Source: Oscillospiraceae bacterium (GTDB lineage: Bacteria; Bacillota; Clostridia; Oscillospirales; Oscillospiraceae). From it: a DNA stretch of 64,000 bases. This document shows, one piece after another, positions 23,610 through 31,558 of the stretch (the first letter of the stretch is position 1; every line of letters begins with the position of its first letter). The stretch covers positions 1 to 64,000 of the forward strand of contig JAGBQR010000011.1 of the NCBI GenBank assembly GCA_017632775.1, read 5' to 3'. The translations under genes and the position numbers were made by a program. The notes under the pieces are model-generated. The model saw nothing but the letters and a program-made list of their open reading frames with translations, searched no databases and had not been told where the DNA came from.

Positions 23610-25694
23610 ATGCTGGAACTTTTATCCCCTGCCGGGACCCCGGAAGCCGTTATCGCGGCAGTCCAGAACGGTGCGGATGCGGTTTATCTCGGACTGAACG
23701 ATTTCAATGCGCGAAAAGGTGCGCAGAACTTCTCAGCGGAGGAGTTTCGAAAAGCGGTCCGCTACTGCCGGATCCGCCGTTGCAAAGTATATGTGACGCT
23801 CAATACGCTGGTGAGCGACAGGGAGCTTACTCAGGCGGTGGATGCCGCCCGGATGGTGTCGGACTGCGGAGCGGATGCGGTTCTTGTACAGGATCTCGGT
23901 CTTGCCGCTGCGATCCGTGAAGCACTGCCGGATCTCCCGATCCATGCCAGTACACAGATGAGTATCCATAATCTGGCGGGGGTTGAAGCCGCTGCCCAGA
24001 TGGGGATCACACGGGCTGTGTTAGCCCGGGAACTCTCGCTGGAACAGATTCGCATGATTGCGCGCAATGCCTCCATCGAGACTGAGATCTTCGTGCACGG
24101 GGCGCTCTGCTTCTGCCATTCCGGCCAGTGCTACATGTCTTCGCTGATCGGCAGAAGGAGCGGAAACCGCGGAATGTGTGCTCAGCCATGCCGTATGCAG
24201 TACAGCCTGGGAGGCAGGATGGATGAATACCCTCTTTCTCTGAAGGATAATTGCCTGGTCGATCGACTGAAGGAGATTGAGGATGCTGGTGTTGCCTGTG
24301 TGAAGATCGAAGGGCGGATGAAGCGCCCGGAGTATACGGGCATCGTTACGGGGATCTATGCAAAAGCCATCCGGGAGAAGCGCAGACCGTCCGTGGAAGA
24401 GATGGAAATGCTTGAGAGAGTATTCTCCCGCGGAGGCTTCACACAGGGATATTTCAACGGGGACAAAGCGGACATGCTCGGTACAAGGGGAGAACCGGAC
24501 CGCGAGAGCGAACGTCTGTTTGCTGATGCCCGAAAAAAATATGGAAGCGGTGAAATGCGCCGGGTTCCCGTCCATTTCTATACCGTCGCGCGGAAGGGAG
24601 AGAATGTCCGGGCGATCGCATTCGACGACGACGGAAACCGCGCTGTAGCGACCGGATCGGTGCCGGAGAGAGCTAAGAACATAGGAGTCTCCGGAGAATT
24701 CCTTGAAGAACAGATGTACAAAACCGGCGGTACGCCGTTCCTTTGCGTTGAAAACCGGGCGAAAACGGACCCGGGGCTCTATCTGCCCAGTTCCGAGATC
24801 AATGAATTGCGCCGGAAGTTGCTGAACGACCTTACCGAGGAACGGGCAAAACCGCCCGTGAGACGAAGCCTGCCATGCCCTCCTGTTCCTGCAGCGAAAC
24901 CGGTGGTGAATGATCCGGTGAACATTTTCCAGGTTCGTACGCTCGAACAGATGGATCCGCAACTCGCGGAACTGAAGCCGGAATATCTTTATGCTCCGGC
25001 TATGGAACTGATACGTGATTTTGATGTGGCCGGACCTTTTCTGGAAAACGGCGCAAAGCTTGTTGCCGTGCTTCCGCGGATCATCACGGATGATCAGGCC
25101 GGAGAGGTGGAAGAAGCGCTTGCCGCGCTTTTCTCCATGGGAGTCAATGAGGCACTTGTAGGAAATCTGGGCCATATTTTTCTCGCCAGAAAAGCAGGCA
25201 TGAAACTTCGGGGGGATTTCGGGCTGAATACTTTTAACTCCCGCGCTCTTGAAGTGCTCCGGAAAGCAGGATTTCTTTCGGCAACTGCCTCATTCGAACT
25301 GCGGCTTGCACAGATCAAAGACATGAGCAAACCGCTCGACACGGAACTGATTGCTTACGGGCGGCTGCCGCTGATGGTTTCGGACCAGTGCGTAATGCGT
25401 GAAAGCGCCGGCCGCTGCACCTGCCAAACGCCGGGACAGCTTGCGGACCGGATGGGGTCTGTGTTTCCAATCACGAAAGAGTACGGCTGTCGCAATGTGA
25501 TTTACAATGCACACAAGCTGTATCTGGCAGACAAGAAAGAAGATATTTATGCAACGGGCGTCTGGGGCATCCGACTTCTCTTCACCACGGAGAGCCCGCT
25601 TGAATGCGTGGAAGTGGCAAAGGGCTATCTTGGAGAGTCCGAATACCGGCCGAATGTGCTGACACGCGGACTGTATTACAGAGGAGTTGACTGA
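23610..25694 (+). CDS. U32 family peptidase, RlhA-like
   Basis: A 694-residue protein of the collagenase-like U32 family. The N-terminal TIM-barrel part starts LLSPAGTPEAV and holds the U32 signature EIFVHGALCFCHSGQCYMSS with more cysteines in RGMCAQPCR, which bind an iron-sulfur cluster in characterised relatives. A DUF3656-like region follows, then a second barrel-like half ending with another cysteine set (CVMRESAGRCTC). Relatives hydroxylate 23S rRNA C2501 (RlhA) or act in tRNA hydroxylation; true protease activity is doubtful. The ATG at 23610 with TGGAG upstream is preferred over an ATG 54 bases earlier. It is the first gene of a long plus-strand run and overlaps or abuts maf. Confidence 0.88.
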   Translation: MLELLSPAGTPEAVIAAVQNGADAVYLGLNDFNARKGAQNFSAEEFRKAVRYCRIRRCKVYVTLNTLVSDRELTQAVDAARMVSDCGADAVLVQDLGLAAAIREALPDLPIHASTQMSIHNLAGVEAAAQMGITRAVLARELSLEQIRMIARNASIETEIFVHGALCFCHSGQCYMSSLIGRRSGNRGMCAQPCRMQYSLGGRMDEYPLSLKDNCLVDRLKEIEDAGVACVKIEGRMKRPEYTGIVTGIYAKAIREKRRPSVEEMEMLERVFSRGGFTQGYFNGDKADMLGTRGEPDRESERLFADARKKYGSGEMRRVPVHFYTVARKGENVRAIAFDDDGNRAVATGSVPERAKNIGVSGEFLEEQMYKTGGTPFLCVENRAKTDPGLYLPSSEINELRRKLLNDLTEERAKPPVRRSLPCPPVPAAKPVVNDPVNIFQVRTLEQMDPQLAELKPEYLYAPAMELIRDFDVAGPFLENGAKLVAVLPRIITDDQAGEVEEALAALFSMGVNEALVGNLGHIFLARKAGMKLRGDFGLNTFNSRALEVLRKAGFLSATASFELRLAQIKDMSKPLDTELIAYGRLPLMVSDQCVMRESAGRCTCQTPGQLADRMGSVFPITKEYGCRNVIYNAHKLYLADKKEDIYATGVWGIRLLFTTESPLECVEVAKGYLGESEYRPNVLTRGLYYRGVD

Positions 25695-25698
25695 GTTG

Positions 25699-26268
25699 AT
25701 GTTCGTTCTGGCATCTGCCTCTCCGAGAAGGAAAGCTCTTTTGGAGATGCTCGGACTGAAGGATCTGCGGATTCTTCCGGCTGCAGGAGAAGAGATCGCT
25801 CCTGCGGATGCCGGACCCGGAGTGGCTGTGGAGATCCTTTCCGCAGCGAAAGCCCGGGAGATTGCTCGAAAATGTTCTCCGGATGATTGGATCATTGCGG
25901 CCGATACTGTGGTTTATGCGGATGAAGCGATCCTCGGAAAGCCTGCCGATGAGAAGGAAGCCTGGAGCATGCTGCGGAAACTCTCCGGAAAAATGCATGA
26001 GGTCTATACAGGAGTAACGATCCGGAAAGGAAACTTTAGCGTTTCAGAACATGAAGTCAGCCGGGTGTTCTTCCGGGATCTGTCTCCGGAGGAGATTCGG
26101 GCGTACATTGCCACCGGTGAACCGATGGATAAAGCAGGAGCATACGGGATCCAGGGGATCGGATCCCTTCTGGTGGAACGGATCGAGGGAGACTATTTCA
26201 ATATCGTTGGCCTGCCGGTGTGCAGACTGGGGAAAATGCTGAAAAAACAGGGAGTTGACCTGCTGTGA
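25699..26268 (+). CDS. maf: Maf-like nucleotide pyrophosphatase
   Basis: A 189-residue protein matching Maf/YhdE: FVLASASPRRKALLEML at the N-terminus, AADTVVYADEAILGKP in the middle, HEVYTGVTI and DKAGAYGIQGIG (with catalytic acid) near residue 150. Family members hydrolyse modified or canonical nucleoside triphosphates and are linked to septum inhibition. The ATG at 25699 is chosen to match the family N-terminus; TTG codons at 25687 and 25696 are possible, since GAGGAG sits at 25681-25686. The stop overlaps the mreC start (GTGA). The maf-mreC-mreD order is common in Bacillota. Confidence 0.93.
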   Translation: MFVLASASPRRKALLEMLGLKDLRILPAAGEEIAPADAGPGVAVEILSAAKAREIARKCSPDDWIIAADTVVYADEAILGKPADEKEAWSMLRKLSGKMHEVYTGVTIRKGNFSVSEHEVSRVFFRDLSPEEIRAYIATGEPMDKAGAYGIQGIGSLLVERIEGDYFNIVGLPVCRLGKMLKKQGVDLL

Positions 26269-27107
26269 GAGAATACCTGAAGAAAAACGGAATCAAGATC
26301 GCGATCATTGTGTTTGCGGTTATCCTTGTCATAGCAGTCAGCTCGATTGCACGGGGCGGGAATATCGGGTTCGTGCAGAATGTCACAGGGGTTCTCGCCG
26401 CTCCGCTTCAGAAAGTCATCAGTTCGACGGTCAATTGGTTTGATACGATCTACGGGTATCTTTATGAATATGATTCTCTCATGGCGGAGAATGAATCGCT
26501 CCGCTCCCAGCTGGCGGAAGCGCAGCAGTCAGCCCGTGACGGGATCGAGGCTTCGGAGGAGAACACCCGGTTGCGGGAACTCCTGAATCTGCGGGAGAAA
26601 AACTCCAGTTTTGTTCTGGAATCCAGCAAGGTGGTCCTGTGGACCGCTTCAAACTGGTCGTCCTCTTTCACGATCAGCAAGGGAAGATCCAGCGGGATCG
26701 AGATGGGTGACCCGGTTATTACCGAATATGGCGTAGTGGTCGGACAGATCACTGAACTGGGAGAAACCTGGGCAACAGTGAGTACGCTGATCGACGTGGA
26801 TATGAGTGTCGGTGCTTTTATCGGAGAAACCGGGACTTCCGGAATGGTGATCGGAGAGTTTTCCCTGATGAAAAGAAAGGAAGCTAAACTGACCTATCTG
26901 GCAGACGGAGCTCAGATTTTTGTAGGAGATGACGTTCTCACGTCCGGGCAGGGCGGAGCCTTTCCCGCAGGACTGGTCATCGGTAAGATATCTGCGGTCC
27001 AGACGGAAGCCGGCGGGCAGATTGAATACGGGATCATCGAACCGACCTGCGATTTTGATTCGCTGGTGCAGGTGTTTATCATTAAAGAGTACGAACTGGT
27101 GGAGTAA
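26265..27107 (+). CDS. mreC: rod shape-determining protein MreC
   Basis: A 280-residue membrane protein of the elongation complex. It has an N-terminal anchor (about residues 7-27), a coiled-coil segment (about 68-105: MAENESLRSQLAEAQQ onward) and the external beta domain with GDPVITEYGVVVGQI and GDDVLTSGQGGAFPAGLVIG. It links cytoskeletal MreB to the wall synthases. The GTG start overlaps the maf stop by 4 bases. mreB is not next to it in this window. Confidence 0.93.
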   Translation: MREYLKKNGIKIAIIVFAVILVIAVSSIARGGNIGFVQNVTGVLAAPLQKVISSTVNWFDTIYGYLYEYDSLMAENESLRSQLAEAQQSARDGIEASEENTRLRELLNLREKNSSFVLESSKVVLWTASNWSSSFTISKGRSSGIEMGDPVITEYGVVVGQITELGETWATVSTLIDVDMSVGAFIGETGTSGMVIGEFSLMKRKEAKLTYLADGAQIFVGDDVLTSGQGGAFPAGLVIGKISAVQTEAGGQIEYGIIEPTCDFDSLVQVFIIKEYELVE

Positions 27108-27110
27108 CGG

Positions 27111-27608
27111 GTGAAGGATTTTCTGGGAAAACTGAATATCCGGAAGTTCCTGCAGTATGCATTGTACATGCTCCTGGTACTTGTGTTTCAGACCATGCTC
27201 TTCTCTCAGCTTCGGCCGCTGGGGGTGTGCAGCATGTTTCTGCCTGCTGCTGTTGCGGCGGTGGGGATGTTCGAGGGAGCGATACCCGGTGCGGTCTTCG
27301 CCCTTGTTCTGGGTTTCTTTGCGGATATGGCCTTTGTGGAAAACACGGTCGCCTTCACGATCCTGTTTCCGGCTATCTCCTTTGCAACTTCCTTCATCAG
27401 CCGCTTTTTCATCAACAGGCGTTTTTTCGCCTATATGGTGGTAGCGGTCGTGGCTCTTGCCGTTACGGCAGTCGTCCAGATGATCAAGACAGCGGTGATC
27501 GATGCATGGTCCGCCATTATGATTCCGACAGCCCTGTTTCAGGTGATCTGGTCGCTTCCCCTTGCAGCGGCAGCCTATTTTGGCCCTGCGAAGTGGATAA
27601 AAGATTAA
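27111..27608 (+). CDS. mreD: rod shape-determining protein MreD
   Basis: A 165-residue integral membrane protein with five to six hydrophobic helices and the family's FFADMAFVENTVAF segment (GxxxD-type loop, around residues 68-81). It is part of the MreC-MreD-PBP2-RodA elongation machinery. The GTG start lies 3 bases after the mreC stop. Sequence conservation in MreD is low; position and topology support the call. Confidence 0.88.
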   Translation: MKDFLGKLNIRKFLQYALYMLLVLVFQTMLFSQLRPLGVCSMFLPAAVAAVGMFEGAIPGAVFALVLGFFADMAFVENTVAFTILFPAISFATSFISRFFINRRFFAYMVVAVVALAVTAVVQMIKTAVIDAWSAIMIPTALFQVIWSLPLAAAAYFGPAKWIKD

Positions 27609-27620
27609 GAAAGGCGTTTC

Positions 27621-29723
27621 ATGAACAGACTGATCGATTCCAGAAGGCTCATAGTGATGGGAGTGCTCCTCGCGATTTTGCTGATTGTTTACATTGTGTT
27701 TCTGTACGATCTGCAGATCATCGAAGGGGAAGAATACTATAACCGCAGCAGTCAGATCACCAGTGACAAGAGAGCAGTCACAGCTGCACGGGGAAATATC
27801 CTTGACCGCTATGGACGCGTTCTGGCTACGAACAAAGAGTGTTATAACCTTGAGATCGATACGACCAAGCTTTTTGACAGCGAGGACCCGAACTATACGA
27901 TCCTTGAACTGGTGGAAATGGTCAGCCGCTATGGCGATACCTATACCGACGATCTTCCTGTCACAGCAGCCCCTCCCTTTGAATACACGGATATGACCGA
28001 TCTCCAGCGCACGATGCTCAATGCCTATTTTGATGATAAAAAGCTCTCGCGCGATACGAGTGCGGTGGAACTGCTCAGTTATATGCGTACGCGCTACAAG
28101 ATCGATAACAGCTATTCTTCCGAAGAGATGCGCGTGATCGCTGGCGTACGTTACGGAATCAATGTGAGGTATGCGATCAATACCGATAACTATATCTTTG
28201 TCCAGGATGCCAGTATGGAACTGATCACTTCCATCATGGAGAGCAAGCTGGTCGGTATCAATATCACCAGGGCGTATGTCCGTGATGTCAATACTGAATA
28301 TGCGGCGCATCTGCTGGGATATGTCGGACTTATGACACAGGAGGAATACGAGAAATACTCGCTTCTCGAATACTCCAATAATGCGTTCGTCGGCAAGGAC
28401 GGTATTGAATATGCATTTGAGAGTTATCTGCACGGCAAAGACGGCGAAGTGATCGAAACGAAGAACCCTGCCGGAACGGTGCTTGCCACGGTCTATACCA
28501 AAGAACCGGAACCTGGGAATCACGTTTATCTTACGATCGATATCGTTCTGCAGGAACAGGTGGAACGGATCCTGGAGAGCGGTGTGAACGCGCTTAAGAG
28601 GACGCGCGCGCAGAAGAAGGCCGAGCAGGAGGCCTTTGGTCTCTGGACTTTCAAGGACGGATACTGGGAAATAACCGGAGCGGCCTGCTGCGTGGTGGAT
28701 GTGAAAACAGGCGAACCGCTTGCGATTGCCAGCTGGCCGACCTATGATCCCTCCAATGTGATCGAGAACTATGGGGAACTCCTGAAGGCGGACAATAATC
28801 CGCTTTTCAACCGGGCGCTTCTGGGAGCCTACGCACCTGGTTCTGCGTTCAAGCCGTGTACAGCTATGGCCTGCCTCACGGAAGGCATTATCAACACGGA
28901 GAAAAAAGTCAAATGTCAGGGCGTCTTCACCCGTTACGCGGCCGCAGGTTATGCGCCGGAATGCTGGATCTGGTCATTTGGATATACGCATGACGAACTG
29001 GATGTCACCCATGCGCTGCTTCACTCCTGCAACTACTTTTTCTACACAATCGTCAACGATCTCGGTGTCGATAAACTGGGCGAATATGCTCACAGATTCG
29101 GGCTGGGGTCCTCCACAGGAATTGAACTGGTAGAGACGACGGGCAACATGTCCAACGAGGCGAACCACATGGACTACGCCGGACAGGAGTGGCGAATCGG
29201 TGATACGCTGCAGGCGGGCATCGGGCAGTCTGACTCGATTTTCTCTCCGTTGCAGCTGGCGGAATACTGCGCTACGGTTGCAAACGGCGGAACGAGGCAT
29301 TCCGCTTCGATCCTTAAATCTGTACGGACCTACGACTACGGTGAAAGCCTTTTTGAACGGGAACCGAAGATCATGGCGGAGGTTCAGTCTGCAGATTATA
29401 ACTGGTATGCGGTCCACGAGGGAATGCGGCTTGTTGCCAACGATCTTGTCAACAACGAAGCGGTTGCCATCAACTTCTATGACTGCTCTGAGACAGTCGC
29501 TGCCAAGACCGGAACAGCTCAGAAGGGCGAAAACATCATCAATGATGCTATCTTTATCTGCTATGTGCCGTATAACGATCCGGAGATCGCTATTGCCATG
29601 GTGGTGGAAAGAGGCGAAGCAGGGAGCAACTGTGCTTTCATGGCGAGACAGATTGTGGATACATATCTGATGATTCGCAGCTACAACGATGTTTCGGAAT
29701 CCGAGATGTCGCTTCTGAAATAA
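27621..29723 (+). CDS. mrdA: class B penicillin-binding protein 2 (elongation transpeptidase)
   Basis: A 700-residue transpeptidase with one N-terminal transmembrane helix (about residues 12-34). A PBP dimerisation domain has ARGNILDRYGRVLATN. The C-terminal transpeptidase domain has the active-site SAFK motif at Ser408-Lys411, SCN at 469-471 and KTGT from Lys629. It crosslinks peptidoglycan during side-wall growth with RodA. The context directly after mreC and mreD supports MrdA rather than a sporulation or division PBP. It lies 12 bases after mreD, with an AAAGG site. Confidence 0.92.
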   Translation: MNRLIDSRRLIVMGVLLAILLIVYIVFLYDLQIIEGEEYYNRSSQITSDKRAVTAARGNILDRYGRVLATNKECYNLEIDTTKLFDSEDPNYTILELVEMVSRYGDTYTDDLPVTAAPPFEYTDMTDLQRTMLNAYFDDKKLSRDTSAVELLSYMRTRYKIDNSYSSEEMRVIAGVRYGINVRYAINTDNYIFVQDASMELITSIMESKLVGINITRAYVRDVNTEYAAHLLGYVGLMTQEEYEKYSLLEYSNNAFVGKDGIEYAFESYLHGKDGEVIETKNPAGTVLATVYTKEPEPGNHVYLTIDIVLQEQVERILESGVNALKRTRAQKKAEQEAFGLWTFKDGYWEITGAACCVVDVKTGEPLAIASWPTYDPSNVIENYGELLKADNNPLFNRALLGAYAPGSAFKPCTAMACLTEGIINTEKKVKCQGVFTRYAAAGYAPECWIWSFGYTHDELDVTHALLHSCNYFFYTIVNDLGVDKLGEYAHRFGLGSSTGIELVETTGNMSNEANHMDYAGQEWRIGDTLQAGIGQSDSIFSPLQLAEYCATVANGGTRHSASILKSVRTYDYGESLFEREPKIMAEVQSADYNWYAVHEGMRLVANDLVNNEAVAINFYDCSETVAAKTGTAQKGENIINDAIFICYVPYNDPEIAIAMVVERGEAGSNCAFMARQIVDTYLMIRSYNDVSESEMSLLK

Positions 29724-29761
29724 GAAACAGAATTGCTTGAGACCAAAGAGGAGGTTAGGAT

Positions 29762-30166
29762 ATGAACATTGCCCTTATGGCACATGACGGGAAAAAAGAA
29801 CTGATGGTGCAGTTCTGTATCGCATACTGCGGCATCCTTGCCGAACATTCTCTGTGTGCCACACACGTTACCGGGAAACTGGTCTCGGAGGCAACAGGCC
29901 TGCCGATTACTCTGTATCTGCATGCGGATCAGGGAGGTGCTCAGCAGATCGCGTCCCGCATCTCCTACAACGAGATCGATCTGGTCATTTTCTTCTGTGA
30001 TTCTGCAAATCCGAAGGGATTTGATGATATTTCCCGCATCGAGCGCCTCTGTGACCAGTATCAGATACCCTTTGCAACAAATGCAGCTACGGCTGAGGTC
30101 CTTGTCCAGGGACTCCGCCGCGGCGATTTGGACTGGCGTAATATCGTCAATCCGAAGAGACGCTGA
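29762..30166 (+). CDS. methylglyoxal synthase-like protein with altered active site
   Basis: A 134-residue protein aligning along its length with methylglyoxal synthase: MNIALMAHDGKK start (His8 corresponds to E. coli His19), SEATGLPI, EIDLVIFF and PFATNAATAEVLVQGL. Two catalytic positions differ: the GGD aspartate (E. coli Asp71) is Ala60 and the PHD histidine (His98) is Phe87, and the loop there is one residue shorter. Compared with known family members these changes should abolish the normal DHAP-to-methylglyoxal reaction. The start has GAGG 7 bases upstream. It sits between the PBP2 gene and hisS. It may be a regulatory or retooled member of the MGS-like fold; the sequence comparison was made from memory. 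Confidence 0.8.
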   Translation: MNIALMAHDGKKELMVQFCIAYCGILAEHSLCATHVTGKLVSEATGLPITLYLHADQGGAQQIASRISYNEIDLVIFFCDSANPKGFDDISRIERLCDQYQIPFATNAATAEVLVQGLRRGDLDWRNIVNPKRR

Positions 30167-30177
30167 GAGGAGGAATC

Positions 30178-31536
30178 ATGCAGAAAGTTCCACCCAGAAC
30201 CCTCTCCGGGTTTATGGAGCTGCTGCCCCCGCAGCAGAACAAAATGGAAAGAATGCTTGAAGTCCTGCGGGAAACCTATTCTTCGTACGGCTTCACGCCG
30301 CTGGATACGCCGGTGATCGAATCGGCGGAGGTCCTTTTGGCCAAGGGCGGAGGCGAAACGGAAAAACAGATATACCGCTTCACGAAAGGCGACAGTGATC
30401 TTGCGCTTCGTTTCGATCTTACAGTGCCTTTGGCAAAGTATGTGGCGGCAAATTACGGGCAGCTGAGTTTCCCGTTCCGACGGTATCAGATCGGAAAGGT
30501 CTATCGTGGCGAACGGGCGCAGCGCGGTCGTTTCCGTGAGTTTTATCAGGCCGATATCGATGTCATTGGCGACGGGAAGCTCGATATCACAAATGAAGCG
30601 GAAATCCCCGCGATAATCTATGATGCCTTCTCCCGGCTTGGACTGAAGCGTTTCCGGATCCGTGTGAACAACCGCAAGATCCTCAATGGCTTTTATGCGA
30701 TGAACGGCATGAGTGAAAAAGCCGGAGAGATCATGCGGACGGTGGATAAACTGGATAAGATCGGCGCTGAGGAAGTACGCCAGCTTCTGATTGAAGAGAT
30801 CAAGATGCTGCCGTGCAAGGCGGAAAACGTGATGGACTTCATGGCCATCTGCGGAACGAATGCAGAGGTGCTTGAGGCACTTGACCGTTACAGGGGCATG
30901 GACCGGACTTTTGATACCGGACTGGATGAATTGAAGGCAGTCACGAAATACCTGAAGGATTTCGGCGTTCCGGAGGAGAATTTTGCCATCGATCTTACAA
31001 TCGCGCGCGGGTTGGATTATTATACCGGGACCGTCTATGAGACGGTCATGACCGAACATCCGGAGATCGGGTCGATCTGTTCCGGCGGCAGATACGATGA
31101 CCTGGCGGGATACTATACGGATAAAACACTTCCCGGTGTCGGGATTTCTATCGGCCTTACACGTCTTTTTTATGTGCTCAATGAACAGGGGCTCCTCTCG
31201 GATGAACTGATCACAGCGCCTTGTGATGCGCTCGTTCTGCCGATGAGCGAGGATCTTTCCTTTGCCATTTCCTCAGCGGCAGCCTTGCGCCGGGCAGGCA
31301 TCCGGACACAGCTCTTTACGGAACAGAAAAAGTTCAAGGCAAAAATGAGTTATGCTGACAGGATAGGAGTACCGTTCACGGTGATCGTCGGTGAGGATGA
31401 GATCCGTGATGGAGTTCTTTCGGTGAAAGATATGCAGAGCGGGGAACAGAGCCGCTTCACACCGGAAGAAGCATCCGGACATATTGCCCGGATCATTGCG
31501 GAACGGCAGAAATGTTCCGTTATCTGTGAAAACTGA
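30178..31536 (+). CDS. hisS: histidyl-tRNA synthetase
   Basis: A 452-residue class II synthetase. It has an N-terminal GFMELLPP region, motif 1 proline, motif 2 with YRGERAQRGRFREFYQAD, the histidine-specific RGLDYYTGTVYE and motif 3 in GVGISIGLTRL, then an HGTP anticodon-binding domain from about residue 345. The presence of the anticodon domain and RGLDYYTG argues against the HisZ regulatory paralog. The start has GAGAGGAGG within 12 bases. aspS follows 22 bases later, and the hisS-aspS order is common in Bacillota. Confidence 0.96.
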   Translation: MQKVPPRTLSGFMELLPPQQNKMERMLEVLRETYSSYGFTPLDTPVIESAEVLLAKGGGETEKQIYRFTKGDSDLALRFDLTVPLAKYVAANYGQLSFPFRRYQIGKVYRGERAQRGRFREFYQADIDVIGDGKLDITNEAEIPAIIYDAFSRLGLKRFRIRVNNRKILNGFYAMNGMSEKAGEIMRTVDKLDKIGAEEVRQLLIEEIKMLPCKAENVMDFMAICGTNAEVLEALDRYRGMDRTFDTGLDELKAVTKYLKDFGVPEENFAIDLTIARGLDYYTGTVYETVMTEHPEIGSICSGGRYDDLAGYYTDKTLPGVGISIGLTRLFYVLNEQGLLSDELITAPCDALVLPMSEDLSFAISSAAALRRAGIRTQLFTEQKKFKAKMSYADRIGVPFTVIVGEDEIRDGVLSVKDMQSGEQSRFTPEEASGHIARIIAERQKCSVICEN

Positions 31537-31558
31537 GAGAGGAAAGAGGCAGAAAAGG

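Noticed and set aside
26649..28523. 624-residue open frame on the minus strand over mreC, mreD and PBP2
   Set aside because: It is opposite three recognisable genes, has no ribosome site and no family motif. High codon bias on the plus strand explains its length.
30178..31536. HisZ (ATP phosphoribosyltransferase regulatory subunit) instead of HisS
   Set aside because: The protein has the complete anticodon-binding domain and the RGLDYYTG motif of the synthetase, and is followed by aspS.
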